64,000 bases of DNA from Mycoplasmatota bacterium (GCA_018622675.1 CP076020.1:248001-312000); one strand, 5' to 3'; positions 35,451 through 45,240 are shown, counted from the first letter of the stretch. A program made the numbers and translations. Notes: generated by a model from the letters alone, not told the origin.

Positions 35451-36374
35451 ATGAAAAAAGTATTTGTTTTAGGAAGTATTAACATGGATTTTCTTTTCAC
35501 AATAGATCATTTACCGAAAAAAGGTCAAACCTTGACAGGTAAAGAATTTTCCAGTCTTCCAGGTGGTAAAGGCGCTAATCAAGCGGTAGCCGCGGCTAAA
35601 CAAGGTGTTGAAACCTATATGATTGGAAATGTCGGTGATGATGCATTAGGTGATGAATTAATAGATAAATTAAAATCTTATCAAGTCAAATGTGATTATA
35701 TAAAACGTATTAAGGATACATCTTCAGGACTTGCCTGTATATTACTTGAAAATAATGATAATAGAATCATTGTAAATCCTGGCGCAAACAATATTCATGA
35801 TATAGAATATATCAAAAAGGTTTTAGAAGAAAATGCCAATGAAGGAGATATCTTTTTAACTCAATTAGAAATCCCCTTAGATATTGTAAAAAAATCTATT
35901 AAGATTGCTAAATCTATAGGCATGATGAGCGTTTTAAATGCAGCGCCAATGAAGGATTTAGATCAAGAGACTTTATCAAATGTAGATTTGTTATGTGTGA
36001 ATGAAAGTGAAACAAAAGCGCTGATAAATCTTCAAGTGGATGATACAAATATTGATCAAGCTTTTTCTAAAATAGAAAAATTAGGTCCAAAAACATCGAT
36101 CATTACTTTAGGTGAAAAAGGAAGCTACTATAAAGATAAAGATGAATTAATTTATACCAAGGTATATCTTAGTCAAATTGTAGATACAACCGGTGCTGGA
36201 GATGCTTTTACTGGCATATATCTTGCTTACAAAATACTGGGTGAAGACACAGCGCTGGCATTGAAAAAAGCAACAGCTGGCGCTTCAATGACCATTGAAA
36301 CCATGGGTGCTCAAAATGCAATACCTAACAAAGAAATGATCGACTCATTTTTAGAAAGAGAGGAAAACAAATGA
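35451..36374 (+). CDS. rbsK: Ribokinase
   Basis: 307 residues. Phosphorylates ribose freed by the nucleoside hydrolase encoded next. PfkB signatures: GSINMDFLFTIDHLPKKGQTLTG, the GGKGANQAVAAAKQG motif at about 38-52, and VDTTGAGDAFTGIY near residue 250. N-terminal and central blocks match ribokinases rather than fructokinases. It overlaps the hydrolase gene by four bases (ATGA). GGAGTGATG precedes the ATG. Confidence 0.92.
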   Translation: MKKVFVLGSINMDFLFTIDHLPKKGQTLTGKEFSSLPGGKGANQAVAAAKQGVETYMIGNVGDDALGDELIDKLKSYQVKCDYIKRIKDTSSGLACILLENNDNRIIVNPGANNIHDIEYIKKVLEENANEGDIFLTQLEIPLDIVKKSIKIAKSIGMMSVLNAAPMKDLDQETLSNVDLLCVNESETKALINLQVDDTNIDQAFSKIEKLGPKTSIITLGEKGSYYKDKDELIYTKVYLSQIVDTTGAGDAFTGIYLAYKILGEDTALALKKATAGASMTIETMGAQNAIPNKEMIDSFLEREENK

Positions 36375-37300
36375 AAAGAAAAGTTTTACTAGATTGTGAT
36401 CCAGGTCATGATGATGCCATAGCTTTATTGCTTGCGGCTTATCATAAGGATATAGAATTATTAGGTGTAAGTGTTGTATCTGGAAACCAAACTTTAGAAA
36501 AAACAGGGTTAAATACCTTAAATTTATGTCAATATTTGAATATAGATGTACCAGTATCTTTAGGAAGTTCAAGACCGATCATTAAAGAAGAAGAAGTCTG
36601 TGAAGTTATTCATGGAGAAAGCGGCTTAGATGGTGTTGATTTTCCTGAATTAAACATGCAATATGATTCTAGAAAAGCAGTTGACTTAATCATTGATATA
36701 TTAATGGAATCTAAAGAAAAGGTCAGCGTTGTGACAACGGGACCAATGACAAATTTAGCTCTAGCTATAAGGTTAGAACCCAAAATTATGAATCATATTG
36801 AAGAAGTTGTATTAATGGGTGGTTCTTACACTAATGGGAATGTATCTCCAGCAGCTGAATTTAATATATTTACCGATCCTGAAGCAGCACATATTGTCTT
36901 TAACTCATCTTTAAAAGTCACTATGATTGGTCTTGATGTAACAAGAAAAGTCTTGGTTTTACCTGAAATAGTGGATAGAATGGAAAAAATTAATAACCAT
37001 GCATCTAAATTATTTGTTGATCTTATGAAAGTCTTCAATGAAAATCAAAGAAAAGTTTTTGGTTTTCCAGGAGGACCACTACATGATCCGGTCACGATTG
37101 CCTATTTAATTAATCCAGATATATTAACGATTGAACATATGCATTGTAGTATCGATATATCACATGGTCCAAGTTATGGAAGGACCAATTGTGATGTGTT
37201 TGATTATAATCATTTAGAAAAAAATACTTATGTTGCGACAGATATAAAGGTTGATATGTTTTGGGATTTGATTGAGAAAACGATGAAAGAAGGTCAATAA
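36371..37300 (+). CDS. Inosine/uridine-preferring nucleoside hydrolase
   Basis: 309 residues. Hydrolyses nucleosides to base and ribose. The N-terminal calcium-binding motif LLDCDPGHDDAIALL (the DxDxxxDD of the family) is intact. Others are VVTTGPMTNLALAI, VVLMGGSY and the late HDPVTIAYL with the conserved aspartate. Coupled to rbsK by a 4-base overlap, so ribose goes straight to ribose 5-phosphate. Exact base preference cannot be told. Confidence 0.92.
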   Translation: MKRKVLLDCDPGHDDAIALLLAAYHKDIELLGVSVVSGNQTLEKTGLNTLNLCQYLNIDVPVSLGSSRPIIKEEEVCEVIHGESGLDGVDFPELNMQYDSRKAVDLIIDILMESKEKVSVVTTGPMTNLALAIRLEPKIMNHIEEVVLMGGSYTNGNVSPAAEFNIFTDPEAAHIVFNSSLKVTMIGLDVTRKVLVLPEIVDRMEKINNHASKLFVDLMKVFNENQRKVFGFPGGPLHDPVTIAYLINPDILTIEHMHCSIDISHGPSYGRTNCDVFDYNHLEKNTYVATDIKVDMFWDLIEKTMKEGQ

Positions 37301-37301
37301 G

Positions 37302-37958
37302 ATGTTTAAACTTATAAAAAGACTGATTTTATTTTTAATCATTATCATTATTTTAACTTTTGTAGGCGTCATTATTTTCTTGAATTCAGTTGAAGTTCAA
37401 ATCACTGAGGAAGACTTACCTCAAGATGTATATGAGTCTTCGGGGAATCTATCAACTATGATGCAAAACAAGATGATTTCTATAGCAAGACAAGAGGATG
37501 GGGATTCTTACAACGACTTTGAGGACTTCCTAAATATCATGATTTTAAAGACGATTAGAGATAACATTAATGCCTTATATGATCCTTTGAATGGCGTTGA
37601 AGAAGAAAGTGAGTATATCATCAACCATTCACAATTCACTTTAGACTATGTTTACGCAGACATAACTGAAGATGGTCAAGTCAAGGTAACAGTGAGTCTT
37701 AAAAGAAATAATATTCCAAGTGTTTCTACTGCCTTATATTTTTACTTTGACATGGAAGTCATAGAAACAAGTATGACTTATAAACTGACCTTAGATAAAG
37801 TCTACTTAGATGAACGTGAAATCAGCAAGAATGTATATGATTATATTGTATCTTTTGCAGATAAGGAACAAATTGAAAGTCAGGTTGATAAGGGGACTTT
37901 AGATTTGGATGAGTATACTTACCAAGTCAGTTTTATAGACTTTATACCAGGCTTTTAA
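37302..37958 (+). CDS. Membrane-anchored extracytoplasmic protein, unknown
   Basis: 218 residues. One N-terminal helix (LILFLIIIIILTFVGVIIFL, from residue 8) anchors an acidic extracytoplasmic domain. No cysteine suited to lipidation and no family recognised. It starts two bases after the nucleoside hydrolase and ends that operon. Possibly a structural or substrate-capture protein; function unknown. Confidence 0.6.
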   Translation: MFKLIKRLILFLIIIIILTFVGVIIFLNSVEVQITEEDLPQDVYESSGNLSTMMQNKMISIARQEDGDSYNDFEDFLNIMILKTIRDNINALYDPLNGVEEESEYIINHSQFTLDYVYADITEDGQVKVTVSLKRNNIPSVSTALYFYFDMEVIETSMTYKLTLDKVYLDEREISKNVYDYIVSFADKEQIESQVDKGTLDLDEYTYQVSFIDFIPGF

Positions 37959-38059
37959 AGTAGAAAATATCTACATGTAAGTGTTTTCATTTTTATAGGT
38001 ATTTATATTGAATTTAAAAGATGTTGGTGATATAATTTTAATGGATATAGGAGGATATG

Positions 38060-39247
38060 ATGAAATTATCAGATAGAGTATTAGGAATGCAAGAGTCACC
38101 GGTTAGAAAACTAGTGCCTATTGCTACTGCAGAAAAAAAGAAAGGTAAAAAAGTATATCATTTAAATATTGGCCAACCAGATATTGAAACACCGAAAGTA
38201 TTCATGGATGCTATCAATAACTATGATACATCAGTGATTAAATATTCTTTTTCACAGGGAGAGCCTATTTTAATAGATGCAATTATTGATTATTATAAAA
38301 GAGATGGTATGTCTTTTGAAGAAGACAATATATTAATCACTAACGGTGGCAGTGAAGCTTTAACTTTCACAACAATCGCAACTTGTAACCCTGGAGACGA
38401 AATATTAATACCAGAACCTTTTTATACGAATTATAATGGTTTTACAAGTGCTGTAAATGTCAATTTAGTTCCAATTACAACGAAAGCAGAAGACGGATTC
38501 CATTTGCCAAAGGAAGAAGACATTGTTAAATTAATCACCCCTAAAACAAAAGCTATTTTGTTTTCTAATCCTGGAAATCCTACCGGAACCATTTTAACTA
38601 AAGTAGAAATGGATATGATTAAACGCATTGCTATTGAACATGATTTATTCATTATTTCTGATGAAGTATATCGTAAAATGGCTTTTGATGGCTTAAAATC
38701 TTATAGTATGGGTGAATTAGATGGTATTGATGATCGATTAATCATCATCGATAGTGTCTCTAAAAGATTTAGTGCATGTGGAGCAAGAATCGGCGCAATT
38801 ATTTCTAAAAATAAAAGTTTCACTCAAAATGTATTAAAATTATGTCAAGCGAGACTTTGTGTAGCTACTTTAGAACAAATTGGCGCAGCTGCCTTGTACA
38901 ATATGCCTTCTGGATATGCAGATGAAATTAAAGATATTTATGAAGAAAGAAGAAATATCGTTTATAATACGTTGAAAGAAATTCCGGGGGTAGTTTGTGA
39001 AAAACCACAAGGAGCATTCTATGTTGTTGCTAAATTACCTGTTGAGAACGCTGAAGATTTTTGCGTATGGTTATTGAAAGATTACGACTTGAATGGTGAA
39101 ACAGTTATGTTAGCTCCAGCTGAAGGTTTCTATTCTACTAAAGGATTAGGCAAAGATGAAGTGCGTATTGCCTATGTTTTAGAGACTGAAGAAATGAAAA
39201 AAGCTATGCATATCTTAAGAAAAGCTTTAGAAACATATCAAAAATAA
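38060..39247 (+). CDS. PLP-dependent aminotransferase, class I/II
   Basis: 395 residues. Fold type I aminotransferase related to aspartate aminotransferases. HLNIGQPDIETP near the start, FSNPGNPTGTIL, ISDEVYRKMAFDG and the pyridoxal lysine K235 in DSVSKRFSACGARIGA are all present, with the late arginine in EVRIAYVLE. Substrate cannot be set from sequence alone. ATG 38060 is favoured because AGGAGG is 5 bases upstream; ATG 38057 is too close. Monocistronic, closed by the terminator at 39254. Confidence 0.9.
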   Translation: MKLSDRVLGMQESPVRKLVPIATAEKKKGKKVYHLNIGQPDIETPKVFMDAINNYDTSVIKYSFSQGEPILIDAIIDYYKRDGMSFEEDNILITNGGSEALTFTTIATCNPGDEILIPEPFYTNYNGFTSAVNVNLVPITTKAEDGFHLPKEEDIVKLITPKTKAILFSNPGNPTGTILTKVEMDMIKRIAIEHDLFIISDEVYRKMAFDGLKSYSMGELDGIDDRLIIIDSVSKRFSACGARIGAIISKNKSFTQNVLKLCQARLCVATLEQIGAAALYNMPSGYADEIKDIYEERRNIVYNTLKEIPGVVCEKPQGAFYVVAKLPVENAEDFCVWLLKDYDLNGETVMLAPAEGFYSTKGLGKDEVRIAYVLETEEMKKAMHILRKALETYQK

Positions 39248-39253
39248 TATGAC

Positions 39254-39284
39254 AAACCATAAAGTTGAATCTTTATGGTTTTTT
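39254..39284 (+). terminator. Terminator of the aminotransferase gene
   Basis: AAACCATAAAG pairs with CTTTATGGTTT around TTGAAT, followed by TTTT. Confidence 0.8.
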
Positions 39285-39296
39285 AAAGGGATGAAA

Positions 39297-39845
39297 ATGA
39301 AAAAAGTAAGTATTATTTTATTAAGTATCATGATATTTTTTAGTCTTTCTTCATGTAAAATGATATATAGAGACTATCAAGATGATGATTTAGAAATATT
39401 GGCAGAGAAAGACTTTGGCTTAGATACTTATCATACATTTAAAATCATTGACCTTGAAACAGCTAAATATCTTACAGGAGAGTCTTATCAAAATAGTGGT
39501 GTGATTATTGGACTTGACAATGATATCTACAAGATGATATTTGTGCCTAGAAGAGTTAGTGAAAAAGCTTATATATTAGACAATGTCCCTTTATTTAGTT
39601 TAGAAGACATATACTTACACTTAGAGACATATATTGATGATCCGATTTTTCTTGAAGATTATGGTGGTTTGTCATTATCAATCAGTCCATATGCTTCTAT
39701 AAAAGAAAACAACCAAGCCACTTCTTTTGACTGGCAATTGTTTTTTATAATCACTACTGATGAAGATACATTTTATGCAAACTATGATGAGGGACAATTA
39801 CTCATCTTTGATACAAACTATCAATTAGTGAATTATTCATTCTAA
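39297..39845 (+). CDS. Putative lipoprotein
   Basis: 182 residues. MKKVSIILLSIMIFFSLSSC is a lipoprotein signal peptide with lipobox LSSC, so the mature protein is tethered outside the membrane. The rest is acidic, beta-rich and unfamiliar. ATG 39297 has AAAGGG 6 bases upstream; any longer form would run back through the terminator of the preceding gene. Function unknown. Confidence 0.7.
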   Translation: MKKVSIILLSIMIFFSLSSCKMIYRDYQDDDLEILAEKDFGLDTYHTFKIIDLETAKYLTGESYQNSGVIIGLDNDIYKMIFVPRRVSEKAYILDNVPLFSLEDIYLHLETYIDDPIFLEDYGGLSLSISPYASIKENNQATSFDWQLFFIITTDEDTFYANYDEGQLLIFDTNYQLVNYSF

Positions 39846-39904
39846 GTATAAGACAAAAGAAATCATTTATGATAACATAGTATAAGAGAAAGGTGGCAAT
39901 CATA

Positions 39905-40426
39905 ATGGATAAACCAATTGTAAGTTTGAAAGTAAAAAATAAAGGTGTCATTAAGTTAGAGCTATATCCGGATATAGCACCTAATACAGTGAATAACTTT
40001 TTAAGTTTAGCAAGAAAAGGATTTTATGATGGAACTATTTTTCATCGAGTTATTAGTGGTTTCATGATTCAAGGAGGAGATCCTCAAGGCACAGGAATGG
40101 GAGGACCAGGATATCAAATCAAAGGCGAATTTAAAGGTAATGGTTTTGATAACGATTTGAAACATGAAAGAGGTGTGATATCTATGGCGAGATCTGGACA
40201 TCCAGATTCAGCTGGTTCACAATTCTTTATTATGCATCAACATTCACCACATTTAGATGGCCAGTATGCAGCATTTGGCAAAGTTATTGAAGGAATTGAA
40301 GTCGTTGACACAATTGCTGAAGAAAAAACGAATTTTCAAGATAAACCTTTAAATAAGCAAGTGATTGAATCAATTAAAGTTGAATTATCAAATGATGATT
40401 TTAAAGAGCCTGAAATTATAAAATAA
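39905..40426 (+). CDS. Peptidyl-prolyl cis-trans isomerase, cyclophilin type
   Basis: 173 residues, cytoplasmic, no signal peptide. Speeds proline isomerisation in folding proteins. Core motif FYDGTIFHRVISGFMIQGGDPQGTGMGGPGY, then FFIMHQHSPHLDGQYAAFGKVIEG, are classic. AAAGGTGG precedes ATG 39905, favouring it over GTG 39893. A terminator follows at 40440. Confidence 0.95.
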   Translation: MDKPIVSLKVKNKGVIKLELYPDIAPNTVNNFLSLARKGFYDGTIFHRVISGFMIQGGDPQGTGMGGPGYQIKGEFKGNGFDNDLKHERGVISMARSGHPDSAGSQFFIMHQHSPHLDGQYAAFGKVIEGIEVVDTIAEEKTNFQDKPLNKQVIESIKVELSNDDFKEPEIIK

Positions 40427-40439
40427 GACATTATCACGA

Positions 40440-40480
40440 AAAGTCATTTAAACAATAAAAGTTTAAATGGCTTTTATTTT
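40440..40480 (+). terminator. Terminator of the cyclophilin gene
   Basis: AAAGTCATTTAAAC (40440-40453) pairs with GTTTAAATGGCTTT (40461-40474), then TTATTTT. Confidence 0.85.
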
Positions 40481-40531
40481 GTCTATATATCCAATCATGT
40501 TATAATAAAGATACCCCTCTATAAGGGGGGG
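40479..40531 (+). promoter_or_regulatory. copZ promoter with CsoR-type operator
   Basis: TTGTCT (40479), 16 bases, TATAAT (40501-40506), then ATACCCCTCTATAAGGGGGG at 40511-40530. The G/C runs flanking an A/T centre match known CsoR operators, and the position over the transcription start fits repression lifted by copper. csoR is the last gene of this operon. Confidence 0.8.
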
Positions 40532-40555
40532 CAATTATTTAAGGAGTGATATAAA

Positions 40556-40768
40556 ATGAAATCAGTAGAATATAAAGTCGATGGAATGACATGCAGTGGA
40601 TGCGAAAATAGTGTAAAAAAAGTGATTAAACAATTACCGGGTGTCCATGAAGTTGAAGCAAGTCATATTGGGAAAACAGTTTTTGTCTATTATGATGAAA
40701 AACAAGTTAAAGAAGGAGATATTATGAATCAAGTTAAAAAACTAGGGTATCAAGTGGAAGTGAAATAA
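40556..40768 (+). CDS. copZ: Copper chaperone CopZ
   Basis: 70 residues, one heavy-metal-associated domain. Binds Cu(I) through CSGC in VDGMTCSGCENSV and passes it to CopA. Typical size. AAGGAG lies upstream; its stop codon overlaps the copA start by one base (TAATG), coupling the two. Confidence 0.93.
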   Translation: MKSVEYKVDGMTCSGCENSVKKVIKQLPGVHEVEASHIGKTVFVYYDEKQVKEGDIMNQVKKLGYQVEVK

Positions 40769-43224
40769 TGAAAAAAATTAAACTTGATCTTTTAGGAATG
40801 ACTTGTGCTTCGTGTTCAAATGCCATTGATCATGTCTTGAATCAAGAAGAAGGAATAAAAGAAGCGAATGTTAATTTAGCCAGTGAAACAGCTCTGGTTA
40901 CTTTTGATGAAGAAAAATTATCTATCAATCAGATTATTTCACTCATTCAAGATATTGGTTATGACGCTCATTTAAAAAATGATTCTATAAAAAGAATTTC
41001 TTTAAAAGTTGAGGGGATGACTTGCGCATCATGTGCGGCTAATGTAGAGCGGTCTGTAAAGAGTTTAAAGGGAGTCCAAGAAGTCTCAGTTAATATCGCT
41101 AATGATAAAATGATAGTAACTTATGATAGTGAAGTTTTAAAATTAAGTCAAATCAAAAAAGCAGTCCAAGACGTTGGCTATGATATTATACTAGAAGATG
41201 AAAGTAAAGATGAATTAGATCCTGATCTAATCAAAATGAAAAAGGCAAAAAAGAACATGTTAATAGCCGCAATTTTAGCATCAACAGTTATGCTTTTAAT
41301 GGTTGTACATATGTTCTTGTTTAATATATATGGATACACTGTTATTGTTGCTATATTAGGGTTTCCTGTTGTTTTCATTTTGGGATCTCATGTCCATATG
41401 AAAAGTTTTAAATCTTTAAAAGCACTAAGACCTAATATGGATGTTTTAGTTTCCTTGGGATCATTGCCGCCCTATTTAATAGGATTGATGGGTCTCTTTT
41501 TACCGATAACAACCTTTATAGAAATGGCTACTACAATAATGACTTTTCATTTAATAGGAAAGTTTTTAGAATCTAGAGCCAAAGGCAAAGCATCCCAAGC
41601 CATTAAAAAGTTAGTTGAGTTAGGTGCTAAAACGGCTAGAGTTATTGTAGATGGAGAAGAAATTGAAGTTTTAACTTCAGAATTATCTGTAGGAGATATA
41701 ATGGTAATTAAACCAGGAGAAAAAATTCCTACAGATGGAAAAATCATTGAAGGTGAATCATTAATTGATGAATCCTTAGCGACAGGAGAATCCATGCCAG
41801 TGAGAAGAAAAGTTAATGATTCTGTCATCGGTGCTACAATAAATGAGCATGGACTATTAAAAGTTAAAGTTACTAAAGTTGGTAATGATACCTTTTTAGC
41901 TCAAATTATTGACTTGGTTGAAGCTTGTCAGGGTTCAAAAGTTCCCATTCAAGCTTTTGCTGATAAAGTAACGGGGTATTTTGTACCTGCCATCATGGTG
42001 ATAACTGTATTAACCTTTATATCATTTAATGTATTTTCCGATTTTCATTTAAACATCTTGAGATCAGTTGAAGATATATTACCATGGATACAAACTGACC
42101 AGTCTCCACTTACTTTAGCTTTTGTAACCGCGACAGCTGTTTTGGTTATAGCTTGTCCATGTGCTCTTGGCTTAGGAACACCCACAGCTTTAATGGTGGG
42201 AAGTGGACTTGGTGCTCAAAAAGGGATATTAATAAAAAATGGTGAAGCTGTTCAAACTTTAAAAGATATTAAAGTCATTGCTTTTGATAAAACAGGTACA
42301 TTAACACACGGTAAACCAATTGTAACTGATGTAATATCTAAAGATTCTAAGCATTTATTACAAATTGCTGGTTCATTAGAAAAAGGTTCAGAACACGTCT
42401 TAGCAAATGCCATCATAGAAAAAGCAAAGGAAGAAAAGATTGATTTTTTATCAATGAATAAATTCGAAGCTATTGTAGGTCATGGTATAAAAGCAGAAAT
42501 TAATGGTCTATGGTATATGATTGGTAATAGAAAATTATTAGATCAATTTGGTGTAGATTATAAAGCCTATGAATCATCAATGGTCAAACTTGAAGAAGAA
42601 GCAAAAACGGCAATGTTAGTCGCTAACGAAAAAGAAGTTTTAGGTGTGATCGCTGTTGCGGACTCACTTAAAGATGATGTTGAGCGAGTGATACGAGCCA
42701 TTGAGTCATTAGGAATAAGAACCGCTATGATTACAGGTGATAATCAAAGAACTGCACAAGCAATCGCTAAGAAAGCCAATATATCTCATGTTATTTCTAA
42801 TGTTTTACCTAATGGAAAAGTTGATGAAATAAAAAAACTTCAAAAAGAATATGGCTTAGTAGCAATGGTTGGTGATGGTATTAATGATGCACCAGCCTTA
42901 AAACAAGCGAATGTAGGTATTGCTATTGGTACAGGAACAGACGTAGCTATTGAGGCTGCTGATGTAACCTTAGTTAGAGGTGATCTTTTAACTATATTAA
43001 ATGCTGTAGAATTATCCAAAGCTATTTTTAAAAAGATTAAACAAAATTATTTTTGGGCTTGGTTTTATAATGCGATAGCTATACCATTTGCTATGTTTGG
43101 ATTGTTACATCCAATGATAGGAGCTGCAGCTATGTCACTCAGTAGTCTCAATGTTATATATAATTCACTCAGACTAAAAAAAGAAAATTTAGATAAACAT
43201 TTGGAGGTTTATAATGAAGCATGA
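40768..43224 (+). CDS. copA: Copper-exporting P-type ATPase CopA
   Basis: 818 residues. Pumps Cu(I) out of the cytoplasm. Two metal-binding domains with C13-x2-C16 and C86-x2-C89 (GMTCASC twice) precede eight membrane helices. The ion path has C463-P-C465 in IACPCALGLGTP; the phosphorylation site is D507 in DKTGTLTHG; TGES, the HP pair-like segment and GDGINDAPAL are present. Overlaps csoR by 11 bases. Confidence 0.95.
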   Translation: MKKIKLDLLGMTCASCSNAIDHVLNQEEGIKEANVNLASETALVTFDEEKLSINQIISLIQDIGYDAHLKNDSIKRISLKVEGMTCASCAANVERSVKSLKGVQEVSVNIANDKMIVTYDSEVLKLSQIKKAVQDVGYDIILEDESKDELDPDLIKMKKAKKNMLIAAILASTVMLLMVVHMFLFNIYGYTVIVAILGFPVVFILGSHVHMKSFKSLKALRPNMDVLVSLGSLPPYLIGLMGLFLPITTFIEMATTIMTFHLIGKFLESRAKGKASQAIKKLVELGAKTARVIVDGEEIEVLTSELSVGDIMVIKPGEKIPTDGKIIEGESLIDESLATGESMPVRRKVNDSVIGATINEHGLLKVKVTKVGNDTFLAQIIDLVEACQGSKVPIQAFADKVTGYFVPAIMVITVLTFISFNVFSDFHLNILRSVEDILPWIQTDQSPLTLAFVTATAVLVIACPCALGLGTPTALMVGSGLGAQKGILIKNGEAVQTLKDIKVIAFDKTGTLTHGKPIVTDVISKDSKHLLQIAGSLEKGSEHVLANAIIEKAKEEKIDFLSMNKFEAIVGHGIKAEINGLWYMIGNRKLLDQFGVDYKAYESSMVKLEEEAKTAMLVANEKEVLGVIAVADSLKDDVERVIRAIESLGIRTAMITGDNQRTAQAIAKKANISHVISNVLPNGKVDEIKKLQKEYGLVAMVGDGINDAPALKQANVGIAIGTGTDVAIEAADVTLVRGDLLTILNAVELSKAIFKKIKQNYFWAWFYNAIAIPFAMFGLLHPMIGAAAMSLSSLNVIYNSLRLKKENLDKHLEVYNEA

Positions 43225-43477
43225 TCATAGTAAGTCATTAAATATTTTAAAAACAGCCAGGGGTCAAATAGATGCAGTGATACGCATGACAGAAGAGGAT
43301 AGATACTGTGTTGATATAGCAAACCAAATCATGGCAGTAGAAGCTTTATTAAAAAAAGCAAATTTACAAATTCTTCAACAACATATAGAAACTTGTGTAA
43401 GAGAATCTTTTGAAGATGGAACACATCAAGAAAAATTAGAAGAAGTACTAAAAATATTAAAAAAATATATTAAATAA
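43214..43477 (+). CDS. csoR: Copper-sensing repressor CsoR
   Basis: 87 residues, all-helical DUF156 family. The Cu(I) ligands C32, H57 and C61 (in RYCVDI and QHIETC) match the Cys-His-Cys set of CsoR. It should repress its own operon through the site at 40511. Being translated from inside copA keeps repressor and pump in proportion. Confidence 0.92.
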   Translation: MKHDHSKSLNILKTARGQIDAVIRMTEEDRYCVDIANQIMAVEALLKKANLQILQQHIETCVRESFEDGTHQEKLEEVLKILKKYIK

Positions 43478-43481
43478 AGAC

Positions 43482-43520
43482 AAAGGCTTAATTTATCAAG
43501 TGTAAATTAAGCCTTTTTTA
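43482..43520. terminator. Bidirectional terminator
   Basis: AAAGGCTTAATTTA and TAAATTAAGCCTTT (43503-43516) flanked by A and T runs; serves csoR and the leftward gene at 43530. Confidence 0.85.
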
Positions 43521-43529
43521 AAAGAAATA

Positions 43530-44375
43530 TTAATTTATTAAAAATTCAGTGACTTCTATCTTATACCAAGTAAAAGTATCTGAGTTTATTTTCCAAGAAA
43601 TATTGATTTTAGATGGTAATCTAAAGCCATCATAAGTTTCGTAATCAATGATTTGACCAATACATAATTCTCTTGTACCAAATTCTCCTGTGTCTTTATA
43701 TCGCATAGTTTCAACTCTAATTAAATCGTTGTTTTCAAAAAAGAAATCTGCAGTTATTTTTATCTCTTGATAAGTCATTGTAGCCCTAGCTTGATGATCG
43801 TTTATTGCTGTCCACTCAATGTAGTCTTCGATAGCAGCCGTTGGATACCAAGCTATTTCCATTAAAAATCTATGCATTGAAGACTCATTAATTTTGTCAT
43901 TGTTGTTTTCATTGACTATGGGAATTAAACCACCAATTTTAATTAACATTTGACCTTGACCTTGATAGAAAAAATCTCTTCCTTTTGTCATAGCCATGGG
44001 TAAGTTGACTGTCCATACATATCCAGGTTGACTGACATTAATCTCTTGTGATGCGTCTGGCTTAAGCCATGCATCTTCAGGGTTTAAACGCATTTGACCC
44101 GTTTGTTTTAAAGATACTTTTTGGATCTTTCTTTTACCTACAACACCAGATTTTATCAACCACTTATATACAGGTTTTGGTAAATGGTTGATGTCTTGAT
44201 CTTTAATAATTTCTTCTTGATCGATTGCTAATGACTCATATAAGGTATCAATCTTTTGGTTGGTTCTATAGTTCATTAAAGTCCTACTAATGACAACAGT
44301 CAGTATCATAAGTATCAATATAATACCTATGATGATGAGGGTTTTAAAATACCAAGATATTCTTAAAAAATTCAT
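43530..44375 (-). CDS. DUF6544-family membrane-anchored protein
   Basis: 281 residues. A single N-terminal helix (TLIIIGIILILMILTVVI) is followed by a domain with LPKPVYKWLIKSGVVGK, the QTGQMRLNPEDAWLKPDA block and QIIDYETYDGFRLPSKINISW, features I associate with DUF6544 proteins. Function unknown. Its start overlaps the TetR stop by four bases, so the regulator and this protein are made together. Confidence 0.7.
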   Translation of the reverse strand: MNFLRISWYFKTLIIIGIILILMILTVVISRTLMNYRTNQKIDTLYESLAIDQEEIIKDQDINHLPKPVYKWLIKSGVVGKRKIQKVSLKQTGQMRLNPEDAWLKPDASQEINVSQPGYVWTVNLPMAMTKGRDFFYQGQGQMLIKIGGLIPIVNENNNDKINESSMHRFLMEIAWYPTAAIEDYIEWTAINDHQARATMTYQEIKITADFFFENNDLIRVETMRYKDTGEFGTRELCIGQIIDYETYDGFRLPSKINISWKINSDTFTWYKIEVTEFLIN

Positions 44376-44968
44376 TGTTTCGTTCCTTTCAGTGTATTCA
44401 TTAATAAATCAATATGATTCTCAACTAAATTCATATCATCAACATCTTCAATCATCATTTTGATCATTAATCCAAAAACAGATGACCATAAAAACTTAGC
44501 TGTATCAAGGGGATTGTTAATTGAAAAATCGCTATCCTTATTGAGTCTCTCTAGATAATTTACTAACATGAGCATTCCAGGCGTCGGGTCTCCATCTAAA
44601 ATTCGTGTCATACTTAACACATTAGGGTCTTTAGATAACATCATCTCTTTGTAATAATCCTTGTTATTTAAAGCAAAAGTAGAGTAGGCAATAAATTTGT
44701 TTTTGATATCATTGACAAGATGATTTGTTGGCTTTTGGTTTTTGAGTATATCCAGCATTTCTTTATACTTAACTTTGATTAATTCTTTAACAATATCATC
44801 TTTATTCTTATAATATTGATAGATGCTTCCAACTGAGTAATCAATTTGATCAGCGATTTTACGTATAGACAATGATTTAAAGCCATCAAGTCTTACGATA
44901 TCCTTTGCTGCATCCAATATAGCAGTCTTGACTAATAGTTTTTTTGAATCTTTTACATTCTTTTTCAT
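44372..44968 (-). CDS. TetR-family regulator
   Basis: 198 residues. HTH SLSIRKIADQIDYSVGSIYQYYKNKDDIV is diagnostic; the C-terminal ligand domain is divergent. ATG 44968 has GGAGG upstream and excludes the operator from the gene. Its own promoter overlaps a perfect palindrome, so it most likely represses itself and the linked membrane gene. Confidence 0.9.
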   Translation of the reverse strand: MKKNVKDSKKLLVKTAILDAAKDIVRLDGFKSLSIRKIADQIDYSVGSIYQYYKNKDDIVKELIKVKYKEMLDILKNQKPTNHLVNDIKNKFIAYSTFALNNKDYYKEMMLSKDPNVLSMTRILDGDPTPGMLMLVNYLERLNKDSDFSINNPLDTAKFLWSSVFGLMIKMMIEDVDDMNLVENHIDLLMNTLKGTKQ

Positions 44969-44995
44969 GATACCTCCATAACATAATTCATTTAT

Positions 44996-45042
44996 TTGAA
45001 CAGTGTTCAATTAAGTTTAACAAGAATCAATATTTTTGTCAA
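44996..45042 (-). promoter_or_regulatory. TetR promoter and operator
   Basis: Minus strand: TTGACA (45042-45037), 17 bases, TAAACT (45019-45014), followed by the 15-base palindrome TTGAACAGTGTTCAA (44996-45010) at the transcription start. Confidence 0.8.
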
Positions 45043-45099
45043 CAATAAATAACAATCAATTTAGATGTTTATATAGAAAACTTATATATGATATTTTTT

Positions 45100-45113
45100 C
45101 AAGAGCGCTTACA
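45100..45113. promoter_or_regulatory. Possible catabolite-control (cre-like) site
   Basis: CAAGAGCGCTTACA: the AGCGCTT core and right half fit the cre consensus, the left half poorly. It lies about 80 bases upstream of the -10 of the GntR-gnd-zwf operon. Confidence 0.35.
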
Positions 45114-45169
45114 TTAATGAAAACTTAAAATAATTATCTTCTTTATCGGTTCTATTGAAAAAATTATGT

Positions 45170-45198
45170 TTAAAATATTAATTATTTTATGATATAAT
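45170..45198 (+). promoter_or_regulatory. Promoter of the GntR pair
   Basis: TTAAAA (45170-45175), 17 bases, TATAAT (45193-45198). Confidence 0.5.
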
Positions 45199-45240
45199 TA
45201 CTTTTAGTAAAGCAAATGAATGTTTGAAATGAGGCGCTAC

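Noticed and set aside
40511-40531. CCCC/GGGG element before copZ as a terminator of the cyclophilin gene
   Set aside because: A proper terminator already lies at 40440-40480, the element has no U tract, and its form and position fit a CsoR operator.
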